Assembly: GCF_002217285.1 (NCBI RefSeq)
Contig: NZ_MUGW01000002.1
Coordinates: 124,001-188,000, forward strand
DNA length: 64,000 bases
DNA from: Flavobacterium hercynium
GTDB lineage: Bacteria; Bacteroidota; Bacteroidia; Flavobacteriales; Flavobacteriaceae
Direction of reading: 5' to 3'
In this document: positions 44,673 to 51,894 of the stretch, piece after piece
Layout: the number at the start of each line of letters is the position of its first letter
Position numbering within the stretch: the first letter of the stretch is position 1
Program-made: the position numbers and the translations under genes
The notes under the pieces: generated by a model
What the model was told of the DNA's origin: nothing
The model's database searches: none
What the model saw: the letters and a program-made list of their open reading frames with translations, nothing else

Positions 44673-45548
44673 ATGAAAGCATATGTATTTCCGGGTCAGG
44701 GGGCACAATTCACAGGAATGGGCAAAGACCTTTATGAAAACTCGGCTCTAGCCAAAGAATTATTCGAAAAAGCTAACGAAATTTTAGGTTTTAGAATTAC
44801 AGATATCATGTTCGAAGGTACTGCCGAAGAACTAAAAGAAACTAAGGTTACACAGCCTGCTGTTTTTTTACATTCGGTTATTTTAGCAAAAACTTTAGGC
44901 GACGATTTTAAACCGGAAATGGTTGCAGGACATTCTTTAGGAGAATTCTCTGCTTTGGTTGCTAATGGCGCTTTATCTTTTGAAGACGGATTAAAATTGG
45001 TTTCTCAACGTGCTTTAGCAATGCAAAAGGCATGCGAAATCAAACCTTCTACAATGGCCGCTGTTTTAGGCTTAGCTGATAATATCGTAGAAGAAGTTTG
45101 TGCTTCTATCGACGGAGTTGTAGTGGCTGCGAATTATAACTGCCCTGGACAATTGGTAATTTCAGGTGAAACTTCTGCTGTTGAAAAAGCTTGTGAAGCT
45201 ATGAAAGCGGCCGGAGCAAAACGTGCTTTGCTTTTACCTGTTGGAGGAGCTTTTCACTCTCCTATGATGGAACCGGCAAGAGAGGAATTAGCAGCTGCTA
45301 TTGAAGCAACTTCATTCTCTACTCCTATCTGTCCGGTTTACCAAAATGTTACAGCAAATGCTGTTTCAGATGCAAACGAAATAAAAAAGAACTTAATTAT
45401 TCAATTGACTGCTCCTGTAAAATGGACACAATCGGTACAGCAAATGATCGCTGACGGCGCTACTTTGTTTACTGAAGTTGGTCCTGGTAAAGTATTAGCT
45501 GGTCTGATTAATAAAATTGACAAAGAAGCGGCTACTGCCAATGCATAA
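44673..45548 (+). CDS. fabD: Malonyl-CoA:ACP transacylase
   Basis: 291 aa from MKAYVFPGQGAQ. Transfers malonyl from CoA to acyl carrier protein for fatty acid synthesis. Motifs: FPGQGAQFTGMG, the nucleophile Ser88 in AGHSLGEFSAL, the conserved QRALAMQ with Arg, and the catalytic His195 in GGAFHSPMM. The first 16 codons of the longer open frame (KSSFNSKKNKKQTRQ) are Lys-rich leader sequence, so the ATG at 44673 is used. It is not next to other fab genes here. A terminator shared with the convergent toxin gene follows. Confidence 0.96.
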   Translation: MKAYVFPGQGAQFTGMGKDLYENSALAKELFEKANEILGFRITDIMFEGTAEELKETKVTQPAVFLHSVILAKTLGDDFKPEMVAGHSLGEFSALVANGALSFEDGLKLVSQRALAMQKACEIKPSTMAAVLGLADNIVEEVCASIDGVVVAANYNCPGQLVISGETSAVEKACEAMKAAGAKRALLLPVGGAFHSPMMEPAREELAAAIEATSFSTPICPVYQNVTANAVSDANEIKKNLIIQLTAPVKWTQSVQQMIADGATLFTEVGPGKVLAGLINKIDKEAATANA

Positions 45549-45594
45549 TTTTTAGTAGTCAGTTTTTTAACTCTCAGTTAAAAAACTTCACAAT

Positions 45595-45637
45595 AAAAAA
45601 TCCTCATGAACAAATTGTTTATGAGGATTTGTTTTTA
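45595..45637. terminator. Bidirectional terminator (fabD / toxin gene)
   Basis: Stem AAATCCTCATGAAC / GTTTATGAGGATTT (one G-U pair), a 5-nt loop, and A and T tracts on both sides. Confidence 0.8.
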
Positions 45638-45952
45638 TAACTCTTTTGCTTCTGAACAGTAATTATTTGTAATTCCTGTTATTAAATAATTTTGATCTCT
45701 TTTTTCAAAAAAGACATACCAAGTTGTTCGGTTATTTGGTTTATAAAAAATATAATTCAAACCTAAGTATTGAAGTGCTTTAGGTGTTTTCTTTTCTGGA
45801 AAATTTGAAATATTTAAAATAATAAAATCCACTATTTTATCAACATAATTTTGTGCCGATTCAGCAAAACCAAAATATTCATTTTTTAGAAGAGTAAACA
45901 CTAAATCGTCAAAATATTCCAGGACAGCATTTTTAAAAATTACTTTTTCCAA
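45635..45952 (-). CDS. ParE/RelE-family toxin-like protein
   Basis: 105 aa. Shows the pattern of the Bacteroidetes RelE/ParE toxin branch: a helical first half (ESAQNYVDKIVDFI), then KTPKALQYLG, then strands YIFYKPNNRTTWYVFFEK and the C-terminal NYLITGITNNYCSEAKEL. Toxins of this fold either cleave mRNA on the ribosome or inhibit gyrase; which applies cannot be told. Its start lies inside the end of the upstream gene (13-bp overlap), the usual antitoxin-first coupling. Confidence 0.8.
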   Translation of the reverse strand: MEKVIFKNAVLEYFDDLVFTLLKNEYFGFAESAQNYVDKIVDFIILNISNFPEKKTPKALQYLGLNYIFYKPNNRTTWYVFFEKRDQNYLITGITNNYCSEAKEL

Positions 45953-46137
45953 GGATACGCTTTTATTCTCTTAGACATTTCAGCTTTAAACTCCTCTGGC
46001 GTTAATCCTTTTGCAAATTCAGCGTCAAAATCAAAAGTTTCTCGATCTATTCCTTTAAATTGAGGTTTTTGAATTTCATATTCTACGGCTGGCTCTTCAA
46101 CCTTATTGTTTTCCTTGTTTTCTTTTTTCTTATTCAT
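45940..46137 (-). CDS. Putative antitoxin of the ParE-like toxin
   Basis: 65 aa, Lys/Glu-rich start (MNKKKENKENNKVEEP) and a helical end (LTPEEFKAEMSKRIKAYPWKK). The central FDFDAEFAKGLTPEEF is the segment that would wrap the toxin. I see no ribbon-helix-helix or XRE fold, so it may not bind DNA itself. Identification rests on its position: first gene of a two-gene operon, 13-bp overlap with the toxin. A TAAATTTG -7 box (minus strand, 46166-46159) precedes it. Confidence 0.7.
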   Translation of the reverse strand: MNKKKENKENNKVEEPAVEYEIQKPQFKGIDRETFDFDAEFAKGLTPEEFKAEMSKRIKAYPWKK

Positions 46138-46185
46138 GGCTTATAAAATTTTATCTTACAAATTTACGAAATAACATAAAAAGAT

Positions 46186-46216
46186 AAAGCCAAAATAATT
46201 TGGTTATTTTGGCTTT
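46186..46216 (-). terminator. Terminator of the DegT/NTF2/galE operon
   Basis: 13-bp perfect stem AAAGCCAAAATAA / TTATTTTGGCTTT with a 5-nt loop, 64 bp after galE. Confidence 0.7.
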
Positions 46217-46230
46217 TTAATAAAAACGAG

Positions 46231-46254
46231 AGACGCACTGCTGTGCGTCTCTAC
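46231..46254. repeat. Dispersed hairpin repeat, copy 2
   Basis: Identical over 24 bp to 41501-41524. Here two more flanking bases pair, giving AGAGACGCAC / GTGCGTCTCT around a TGCT loop. It lies between galE and its terminator. Confidence 0.8.
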
Positions 46255-46279
46255 AGTATAAAATATCTTCATATAAATT

Positions 46280-47293
46280 TTACGAACGAACTTTTTGTTC
46301 CCATTTCCAGGCACTTGCCATTGCTTCGTCTAAACTTAACTCTGCTTTCCAGCCCAGCACGTTATTTGCTTTGTCTGTATTCGCATACGCTTCTGTGATA
46401 TCGCCTTCGCGACGTGGCATAATTTTATAAGGTAATTTTTTCTCGCTTACTTTTTCGAAACTGTGTATTACTTCAAGTACAGAACTTCCTGTTCCGGTTC
46501 CTAAATTAAATGTTTCTACTTTTTGCAAATTCTTTTTATTAAACAAGCGCTGTAAAGCAATAACGTGTGCTTTTGCTAAATCAACTACGTGAATGTAATC
46601 ACGAACTGCAGTTCCGTCTGACGTTGGATAATCATCACCAAAAACAGATAATTCCTGACGTAATCCTACTCCGGTTTGTGTAATAAAAGGCACTAAATTT
46701 TGTGGTACTCCAATTGGTAATTCTCCAATTTCAGTTGTAGCATGCGCTCCAACCGGATTAAAATAACGTAATAAAATAGCACTAATATTAGTTACTTTCG
46801 CAGTGTCAGTAATGATTTCTTCACCAATTTGTTTGGTGTTTCCGTAAGGAGACATTGCTGCCTGCACAGGAGCATCTTCTGTAATTGGCATTTTTTCTGC
46901 CTGACCATAAACCGTACAAGAAGAACTAAAAATAAAACTTGCCTCCGGTTTTTGTTGTAATTCCTGTAAAAGATACACTAAACTGCTAATATTGTTTTCA
47001 TAATACAGTAACGGATTCTCAACACTTTCTCCAACTGCTTTTGATGCTGCAAAGTGAATTACTCCGGTAACATCATTGTGTTTTTTAAAGAAATCCTGAA
47101 CAGCCGCTTTTTCTCTTAAATCTAATTTTTCGAATAAAGGCGTTTTTCCTGTAATGTTGGTAATTCCTTTTAAAACATCTTCTGTAGAATTCGAAAGGTT
47201 ATCGATGATCACCACTTCATAGCCTTCATTTTGCAATTCAACTACGGTGTGAGAACCGATAAAACCTAATCCTCCTGTTACTAATACTTTCAT
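46280..47293 (-). CDS. galE: UDP-glucose 4-epimerase
   Basis: 337 aa, the normal GalE length. NAD-binding motif GGLGFIGSHTV (7-17), IHFAASKAVGES, FSSSCTVYG (catalytic Ser/Thr) and Tyr150-Lys154 in SPYGNTK. Then LRYFNPVGAH and the C-terminal GWKAELSLDEAM. Interconverts UDP-glucose and UDP-galactose, feeding surface polysaccharide and LPS. Third gene of an operon with DegT aminotransferase and an NTF2-like protein, which suggests a role in glycan precursor supply. Confidence 0.95.
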   Translation of the reverse strand: MKVLVTGGLGFIGSHTVVELQNEGYEVVIIDNLSNSTEDVLKGITNITGKTPLFEKLDLREKAAVQDFFKKHNDVTGVIHFAASKAVGESVENPLLYYENNISSLVYLLQELQQKPEASFIFSSSCTVYGQAEKMPITEDAPVQAAMSPYGNTKQIGEEIITDTAKVTNISAILLRYFNPVGAHATTEIGELPIGVPQNLVPFITQTGVGLRQELSVFGDDYPTSDGTAVRDYIHVVDLAKAHVIALQRLFNKKNLQKVETFNLGTGTGSSVLEVIHSFEKVSEKKLPYKIMPRREGDITEAYANTDKANNVLGWKAELSLDEAMASAWKWEQKVRS

Positions 47294-47309
47294 TTTTTGG
47301 TTTGTTTTT

Positions 47310-47753
47310 TTATGTAGTTAATTTGTACGCTTGTCTGGCGACAAGAATCCAATTGTTTTTTTGCTTTTGCCAAACAAGCATTATTCCTATTTTAATATCA
47401 CGATCAATACCATCATCTTTTGTGTGAGCAGCCAGTACATGTCGCACTATTGCAACATCATTAGTAACGGTGATCGTTTGATTTTGAAATTCAATCGAGA
47501 CAAAATCAGATTTACCGCTAACGATTCCTTCTACAAATTCGGCTTGATTTTGGTAATTTCCATTGGAATGAACATAATTCAGATTTTCTGACGTTAATAA
47601 TTTTAAATCTTTACCATTGGCATCAATCATTGCTTTGCGCAAAAGTTCGACACGATTAGCAACAGCTGTTTCTTGCTTTAAATCTGATTTTTGAGCAAAA
47701 ACCGAAAACTGAAAACACACGACTAAAATTAAAACACAGAAAAATCTTTTCAT
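47310..47753 (-). CDS. Exported NTF2-like protein (DUF4440)
   Basis: 147 aa with a signal peptide (MKRFFCVLILVVCFQFSVFAQ). The NTF2-like cone fold is suggested by NRVELLRKAMIDANGKDLKLL, the stretch ENLNYVHSNG, QNQAEFVEGI and the final strands IMLVWQKQKNNWILVARQA. Function unknown; such proteins bind small molecules or act as simple isomerases. It lies 4 bp after the DegT gene and 16 bp before galE, so the three are co-transcribed. Confidence 0.85.
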   Translation of the reverse strand: MKRFFCVLILVVCFQFSVFAQKSDLKQETAVANRVELLRKAMIDANGKDLKLLTSENLNYVHSNGNYQNQAEFVEGIVSGKSDFVSIEFQNQTITVTNDVAIVRHVLAAHTKDDGIDRDIKIGIMLVWQKQKNNWILVARQAYKLTT

Positions 47754-47757
47754 TTTT

Positions 47758-48891
47758 TTATTTATTTAAAAATTCTAAAACTGAATCTGTAATAAATTTA
47801 ATTTGCTCATCATCTAATTCTGTATGCATTGGCAACGCAATAACTTCTTTCACCAATTGATTGGTTACCGGAAATTGCTCTTCTTTATAACGTACATCAA
47901 CATACGCTTTTTGAGAGTGCAACGGAATTGGATAGTAAATAGCACATGGAATTGCTTTATCCTGCAAATGCTGCAACAAAGCATTACGATCAGCATCTAC
48001 AATTCTCAACACATATTGGTGGAAAACGTGATCATTTTCATTGGCATCAAATTCTGGAACAATGATGTTAGCATGTCCCGCAAAAGCAGCATTGTATTTT
48101 GTTGCAGCTAAACGACGTGCTGTATTATATTCATTCAGTAAAGGTAATTTTGCATTTAAAACACCAGCCTGAATACTATCTAAACGTGAATTCACACCTA
48201 CAACATCATGATGGTAACGCTCATACATTCCGTGGTTTACAATTCCGCGAATAATGTGCGCTAATTTATCATCGTTAGTAAAAATTGCTCCTCCATCTCC
48301 GTAACAACCTAAGTTTTTAGATGGAAAAAATGAAGTTGCAGCTACATGTCCAATTACCCCAACTTTACTTTTTGTACCTGTTTTAGAAACATAATCAGCT
48401 CCAATTGCCTGAGCATTATCTTCTATTACATATAAATTGTGTTCTGCAGCAATTTCCATAATAGCATCCATATTGGCTGCACGTCCAAACAAGTGTACCG
48501 GAACAATGGCTTTTGTTTTTGGCGTGATTGCTTTTTTAATTGCCTCGATATCAATATTCATGTTTACCATATCAACATCTACTAAAACCGGAGTCAATTG
48601 CAGTAAAGCAATTACCTCAACAGTTGCAGCAAAAGTAAAATCTGCCGTAATCACCTCATCGCCTGGCTTCAAATCCAATCCCATCATAGCAATTTGCAAC
48701 GCATCTGTTCCGTTCGCACAAGGAATAACGTGTTTTGCACCTAAATAATCTTCCAGATTCTTTTGAAATTGGTGTACTAAAGGTCCGTTTATATAAGTAT
48801 TGGTATCTAAAACTTCTTGAATTGAAGCATCGACAGTTGATTTTATTTTCTCGTATTGACTCTTTAAGTCAACCATTTGAATTTTTTTCAT
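47758..48891 (-). CDS. DegT/DnrJ/EryC1/StrS family aminotransferase (nucleotide-sugar type)
   Basis: 377 aa. PLP enzyme with YINGPLVHQFQ, CANGTDALQIAM, DFTFAATVEVIAL, VPVHLFGRAANMD, VIEDNAQAIGA (Asp binding PLP) and the Schiff-base Lys192 in SFFPSKNLGCYGDGGA. Such enzymes transaminate 3- or 4-keto sugar nucleotides for O-antigen or similar glycans; WecE, FdtB and ArnB are relatives. First gene of a three-gene operon with galE. The promoter is on the minus strand at 48982-48953. Confidence 0.93.
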   Translation of the reverse strand: MKKIQMVDLKSQYEKIKSTVDASIQEVLDTNTYINGPLVHQFQKNLEDYLGAKHVIPCANGTDALQIAMMGLDLKPGDEVITADFTFAATVEVIALLQLTPVLVDVDMVNMNIDIEAIKKAITPKTKAIVPVHLFGRAANMDAIMEIAAEHNLYVIEDNAQAIGADYVSKTGTKSKVGVIGHVAATSFFPSKNLGCYGDGGAIFTNDDKLAHIIRGIVNHGMYERYHHDVVGVNSRLDSIQAGVLNAKLPLLNEYNTARRLAATKYNAAFAGHANIIVPEFDANENDHVFHQYVLRIVDADRNALLQHLQDKAIPCAIYYPIPLHSQKAYVDVRYKEEQFPVTNQLVKEVIALPMHTELDDEQIKFITDSVLEFLNK

Positions 48892-48952
48892 TTCTCTTTC
48901 TTTATTTAAAACTTAAGAATTGTTTTTGGAACTTAATCTTTAAAACGCACAA

Positions 48953-48982
48953 CAAAAATAGTTATTAATCCCTTCAAACCAA
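48953..48982 (-). promoter_or_regulatory. Predicted promoter of the DegT/NTF2/galE operon
   Basis: On the minus strand TTG (48982-48980), a 19-bp spacer and TATTTTTG (48960-48953), about 60 bp before the start of the DegT gene. Confidence 0.5.
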
Positions 48983-49027
48983 TGAAAATAATTCAAAGAA
49001 ACGTATTTTAGCACCAAAATTATAAAC

Positions 49028-50260
49028 ATGCTTTTTCTATACAATTTAGTAGTTTCCATCGCTGGTTTTTTAATAAGAATCGTTGCTTTGTTCAGCCCGA
49101 AAATCAAACTTTTTGTAGACGGACGCAAAAATGTTTTCACCATTTTAGAGAACAAAATAAAAACCACAGACAAAACAATCTGGTTTCACGCTGCTTCCTT
49201 GGGAGAATATGAACAAGGGCTTCCGGTGATCGAAAAAATCAAAGAAAAATATCCTTCGCATAAAATCATCGTTACTTTTTTCTCGCCTTCGGGATATGAA
49301 GTTCGCAAAAACAATACTGTTGCAGACGTTACTTTATACCTTCCTTTAGACACCAAAAGCAATGCAAAAAGATTCCTAAAACTAGCGCATCCTGAATTTG
49401 TCTTTTTCATTAAATATGAATTCTGGCTAAACTATTTAAAAGAATTAGAAACGAGCAAAACACCAACCTATTTAATATCGGGTATATTTAGAGACAATCA
49501 AATGTTCTTTAAATGGTACGGCGGTTTTTACCGAAAAGCATTAAACGCCTTCACTTACTTTTTTCTTCAGAATGAAAGTTCAAAACAAAAAATTGAAGCT
49601 CTCGGATTCAACAATGTAATTGTTTCCGGAGATACACGTTTTGATCGTGTAAATGCAATTTTAGAAAGAGACAACTCACTAGACTACATCGAAAGTTTTA
49701 AAAACAATCAAACAACGATTATCATCGGAAGTTCATGGCCGAAAGACGAATCCTTATTAATTGAGTATATTAATCAGGCTCCAGACGATGTAAAATTTAT
49801 TATTGCACCACATAATATTAAAGGAGAACAAATCTCAAACCTTAAAACACAAATTACAAAATCAAGCATTTTATTTTCTGAGAAAGAAAACCAAAACCTA
49901 GAAGTATACAATGTGTTTATTATTGACACAGTTGGGCTATTAACCAAAATCTACAGCTACGGAACGATTGCGTATGTAGGAGGCGGTTTTGGAAACCCGG
50001 GAGTCCATAATATTCTGGAGCCCGCTACATTTGGCATTCCAATTGTTATTGGCCCTAATTACTCGAACTTTGCAGAAGCAGTTCAGCTTGTTGCATTGGG
50101 CGGATGCACTGTGATTTCTAACTTAGACGAACTAAAAGAAAGCCTTGATCTCCTGATTACAGACACAAATTTACTTCAGGAAAAAGGGCAAATTTGTAAG
50201 TCCTATATACAGGATAATAAGGGCGCAACAAACACCATTATGCAACAGGTTTATTCATAA
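49028..50260 (+). CDS. waaA: 3-deoxy-D-manno-octulosonic acid (Kdo) transferase
   Basis: 410 aa. N-terminal hydrophobic anchor (FLYNLVVSIAGFLIRIVALF), then WFHAASLGEYEQGLPVI (catalytic Glu region), TFFSPSGYEV, KYEFWLNYL, IIIGSSWPKDE and the C-terminal CMP-Kdo site GGGFGNPGVHNILEPATFGIP with YSNFAEAVQ. Adds Kdo to lipid A at the inner membrane, so the cell makes LPS or lipooligosaccharide. It is divergent from the DegT/galE operon, which also serves glycan synthesis. Confidence 0.94.
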   Translation: MLFLYNLVVSIAGFLIRIVALFSPKIKLFVDGRKNVFTILENKIKTTDKTIWFHAASLGEYEQGLPVIEKIKEKYPSHKIIVTFFSPSGYEVRKNNTVADVTLYLPLDTKSNAKRFLKLAHPEFVFFIKYEFWLNYLKELETSKTPTYLISGIFRDNQMFFKWYGGFYRKALNAFTYFFLQNESSKQKIEALGFNNVIVSGDTRFDRVNAILERDNSLDYIESFKNNQTTIIIGSSWPKDESLLIEYINQAPDDVKFIIAPHNIKGEQISNLKTQITKSSILFSEKENQNLEVYNVFIIDTVGLLTKIYSYGTIAYVGGGFGNPGVHNILEPATFGIPIVIGPNYSNFAEAVQLVALGGCTVISNLDELKESLDLLITDTNLLQEKGQICKSYIQDNKGATNTIMQQVYS

Positions 50261-50604
50261 TCGTACTTAAAAAACATACATTTCAAGACGATTGTCAGGT
50301 AAAAAAACTCAAAATCATCTTTTTTCATCAGAACGAAAAGGTCAAATTACGCTCAAAAAACAAAACATATAGCAAGTAAGTAAATTAAAATACCCAATTC
50401 ACTTACATAATATTCAACAAAAAATAATTTACACAAAAAATATAACAAAAGAATCCCGTATTATCATTGTGGCACATTATTTGATAATTAACTTACACGT
50501 GAGCAACGAAAATAATTTAAAAAAAAAGTAAAAAAATATTTTACATATTAAAAAATTTATATCTTTGCCACGAATTAATAATTAACCTTTTATAATAAAG
50601 TAAG
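50261..50604. other. AT-rich intergenic region before the small lipoprotein gene
   Basis: 344 bp with no coding signal. It holds an interrupted GTAAGT / ACTTAC inverted repeat near 50374-50405 and, at its right end, TATCTTTG (50560-50567), the likely -7 box of the lipoprotein gene, 38 bp before its ATG. No RNA gene is recognisable. Confidence 0.45.
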
Positions 50605-50817
50605 ATGAAAAAAGTATTTTTAAGTTTAGCTGTTGTTGCTGTTTTAACTGTTGTATCTTGTAAAAAAGCTGACGCTGCAGCTACTGAAACTGTAGATTCT
50701 ACTGCTGTTGTTGTTGACTCTGCTGCTGCTGTAGTTGATTCTGCTGCTGTAACTGTTGACTCTGCTGCTGCAAAAGTTGATTCTGCTGCTGCTAAAGTAG
50801 AAGAAGTAAAAAAATAA
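50605..50817 (+). CDS. Small lipoprotein made of VDSAAA heptad-like repeats
   Basis: 70 aa. Lipoprotein signal with lipobox LTVVSC (Cys19). The mature part is almost only a degenerate 7-residue repeat: VDSTAVV, VDSAAAV, VDSAAVT, VDSAAAK, VDSAAAK, ending in VEEVKK. The spacing of Ala/Val every 3-4 residues fits a single long amphipathic helix or coiled coil, reminiscent of the small helical Lpp lipoprotein but not homologous by sequence. GCT-rich codon use suggests strong expression. Function unknown. A terminator follows. Confidence 0.8.
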   Translation: MKKVFLSLAVVAVLTVVSCKKADAAATETVDSTAVVVDSAAAVVDSAAVTVDSAAAKVDSAAAKVEEVKK

Positions 50818-50842
50818 TTAGAACCTAGATTCTAAAAATTTT

Positions 50843-50868
50843 AAAACCATCAATTTGATGGTTTTTTT
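50843..50868 (+). terminator. Rho-independent terminator after the small lipoprotein gene
   Basis: AAAACCATCAA / TTGATGGTTTT with a very short loop and T7. Confidence 0.75.
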
Positions 50869-50903
50869 ATGCCCTAAAGTTTCGATTTTAGGACTGACTA
50901 GTC

Positions 50904-50940
50904 ACAAAAAAAGCGATCATTCACATGATCGCTTTTTTTT
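50904..50940. terminator. Terminator of the DUF1508 gene (bidirectional hairpin)
   Basis: Stem of about 16 bp, AAAAAAGCGATCAT / ATGATCGCTTTTTT, loop TCAC, with A and T tracts on either side. Confidence 0.85.
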
Positions 50941-51313
50941 ATTCTTCTACTTCTTCCTCAACTTCCTCATCTTCAAAAATAGATTCCGTAGATGAAAAAT
51001 CCAGAATCTCAGACCTGGAAGCATACGTTACAATTTCTTTTATTCCCTTCTGCAAAAGCAACTCTGTAGTGTATTTACGACTGGTTGCAAAATGAACCTC
51101 CCCAAGCATCAATTTAAAAAAATACTTTCCTCCAGACCCTTTAAATTTCAAAAACCGAGCTTGATCTGTAGCCAGTTTAAATTTCTCAATCTCCTCTTCA
51201 CATTCAAACTTCAATTCATAACTCAGACTCGTAAAGATCACTTTCCCTTTTCTAGAAGTAAACACAAACTTATATTCATCATTAAATCGCCTGCTAATAA
51301 CAAAAGCTCCCAT
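50939..51313 (-). CDS. DUF1508 (YegP-like) protein
   Basis: 124 aa. The DUF1508 unit is recognisable at the start (MGAFVISRRFNDEYKFVFTS, then GKVIFTSLSY) and repeats weakly in the second half (SGGKYFFKLMLGEVHFATSRKY). The very acidic end (EDEEVEEEVEE) is unusual. YegP-type proteins have no known function. Monocistronic; upstream lies a long repeat tract. Confidence 0.82.
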   Translation of the reverse strand: MGAFVISRRFNDEYKFVFTSRKGKVIFTSLSYELKFECEEEIEKFKLATDQARFLKFKGSGGKYFFKLMLGEVHFATSRKYTTELLLQKGIKEIVTYASRSEILDFSSTESIFEDEEVEEEVEE

Positions 51314-51319
51314 TTACAT

Positions 51320-51530
51320 TTTTTAATTTTAGATTGTTGATTTTAGATTTTAGATTATTAGATTGCTAGATTATTAGACTGTTAGATTTTTTTAGACTAT
51401 TAAACCTTTAAACTTTTAGACCGCTAGATATTATAATTTTTAGATTACCAGACCTTTAGATTACTAGACATCAAGACCTAAAAACCTCAAATACTTAGAA
51501 TCTTAGATCCTCAAAACCTCAGCCCCTTAA
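51320..51530. repeat. Degenerate TTAGATT-type low-complexity tract
   Basis: About 210 bp made of variants of TTTTAGATT, ATTAGACT, CTAGATT and TTAGATC at 8-11-bp intervals, turning into CCTAAAAACCTCAAA and CCTCAAAACCTCAG units at the right end. Similar but shorter tracts occur at 34376-34435, 41416-41485, 63655-63680 and 63850-63890. Confidence 0.6.
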
Positions 51531-51544
51531 AAAAGACAATAAAA

Positions 51545-51570
51545 AAAGCCTCTTCAAAAGAAGAGGCTTT
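51545..51570 (-). terminator. Terminator of the tRNA-Gly/tRNA-Leu transcript
   Basis: An 11-bp perfect stem AAAGCCTCTTC / GAAGAGGCTTT with a 4-nt loop. On the minus strand it is followed by TTTT, right after tRNA-Leu. Confidence 0.85.
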
Positions 51571-51572
51571 AG

Positions 51573-51658
51573 TACTCAGAGCGGGACTTGAACCCGCACG
51601 AACATTGCTGTTCACTGGATTTTAAGTCCAGCGTGTCTACCAATTTCACCATCCGAGC
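51573..51658 (-). tRNA. tRNA-Leu (anticodon TAA)
   Basis: 86 nt. Acceptor stem GCTCGGA / TCTGAGT with two G-U pairs, D arm GGTGAAATTGGTAGAC, anticodon arm CTGGACTTAAAATCCAG with anticodon TAA, a long variable arm (TGAACAGCAATGTTC, class II) and T arm GCGGGTTCAAGTCCCGC. The 3' CCA is not encoded. It lies 14 bp after tRNA-Gly on the same strand and probably belongs to the same transcript. Confidence 0.96.
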
Positions 51659-51672
51659 ATTATATGGTTTTG

Positions 51673-51745
51673 AGCGAAAAACGGGGCTCGAACCCGCGAC
51701 CTCGACCTTGGCAAGGTCGCGCTCTACCAACTGAGCTATTTTCGC
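51673..51745 (-). tRNA. tRNA-Gly (anticodon GCC)
   Basis: 73 nt. Acceptor stem GCGAAAA / TTTTCGC with discriminator U, D arm AGCTCAGTTGGTAGAGC, anticodon arm CGACCTTGCCAAGGTCG with anticodon GCC, and T arm CGGGTTCGAGCCCCG. No encoded CCA. First tRNA of the two-gene cluster. Confidence 0.97.
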
Positions 51746-51894
51746 ATTTCAAATTCTCGTAAGAACCGCAATACCTCACTTGTGCTGTATTGCGAGTGCA
51801 AATTTAGGACATTTATTCAATTACACAAGCGTTTTTCGAAAAAAAATCACACTTATTTTATAACTTTCTGATAACCTAAACTTTAAATCTGAAT

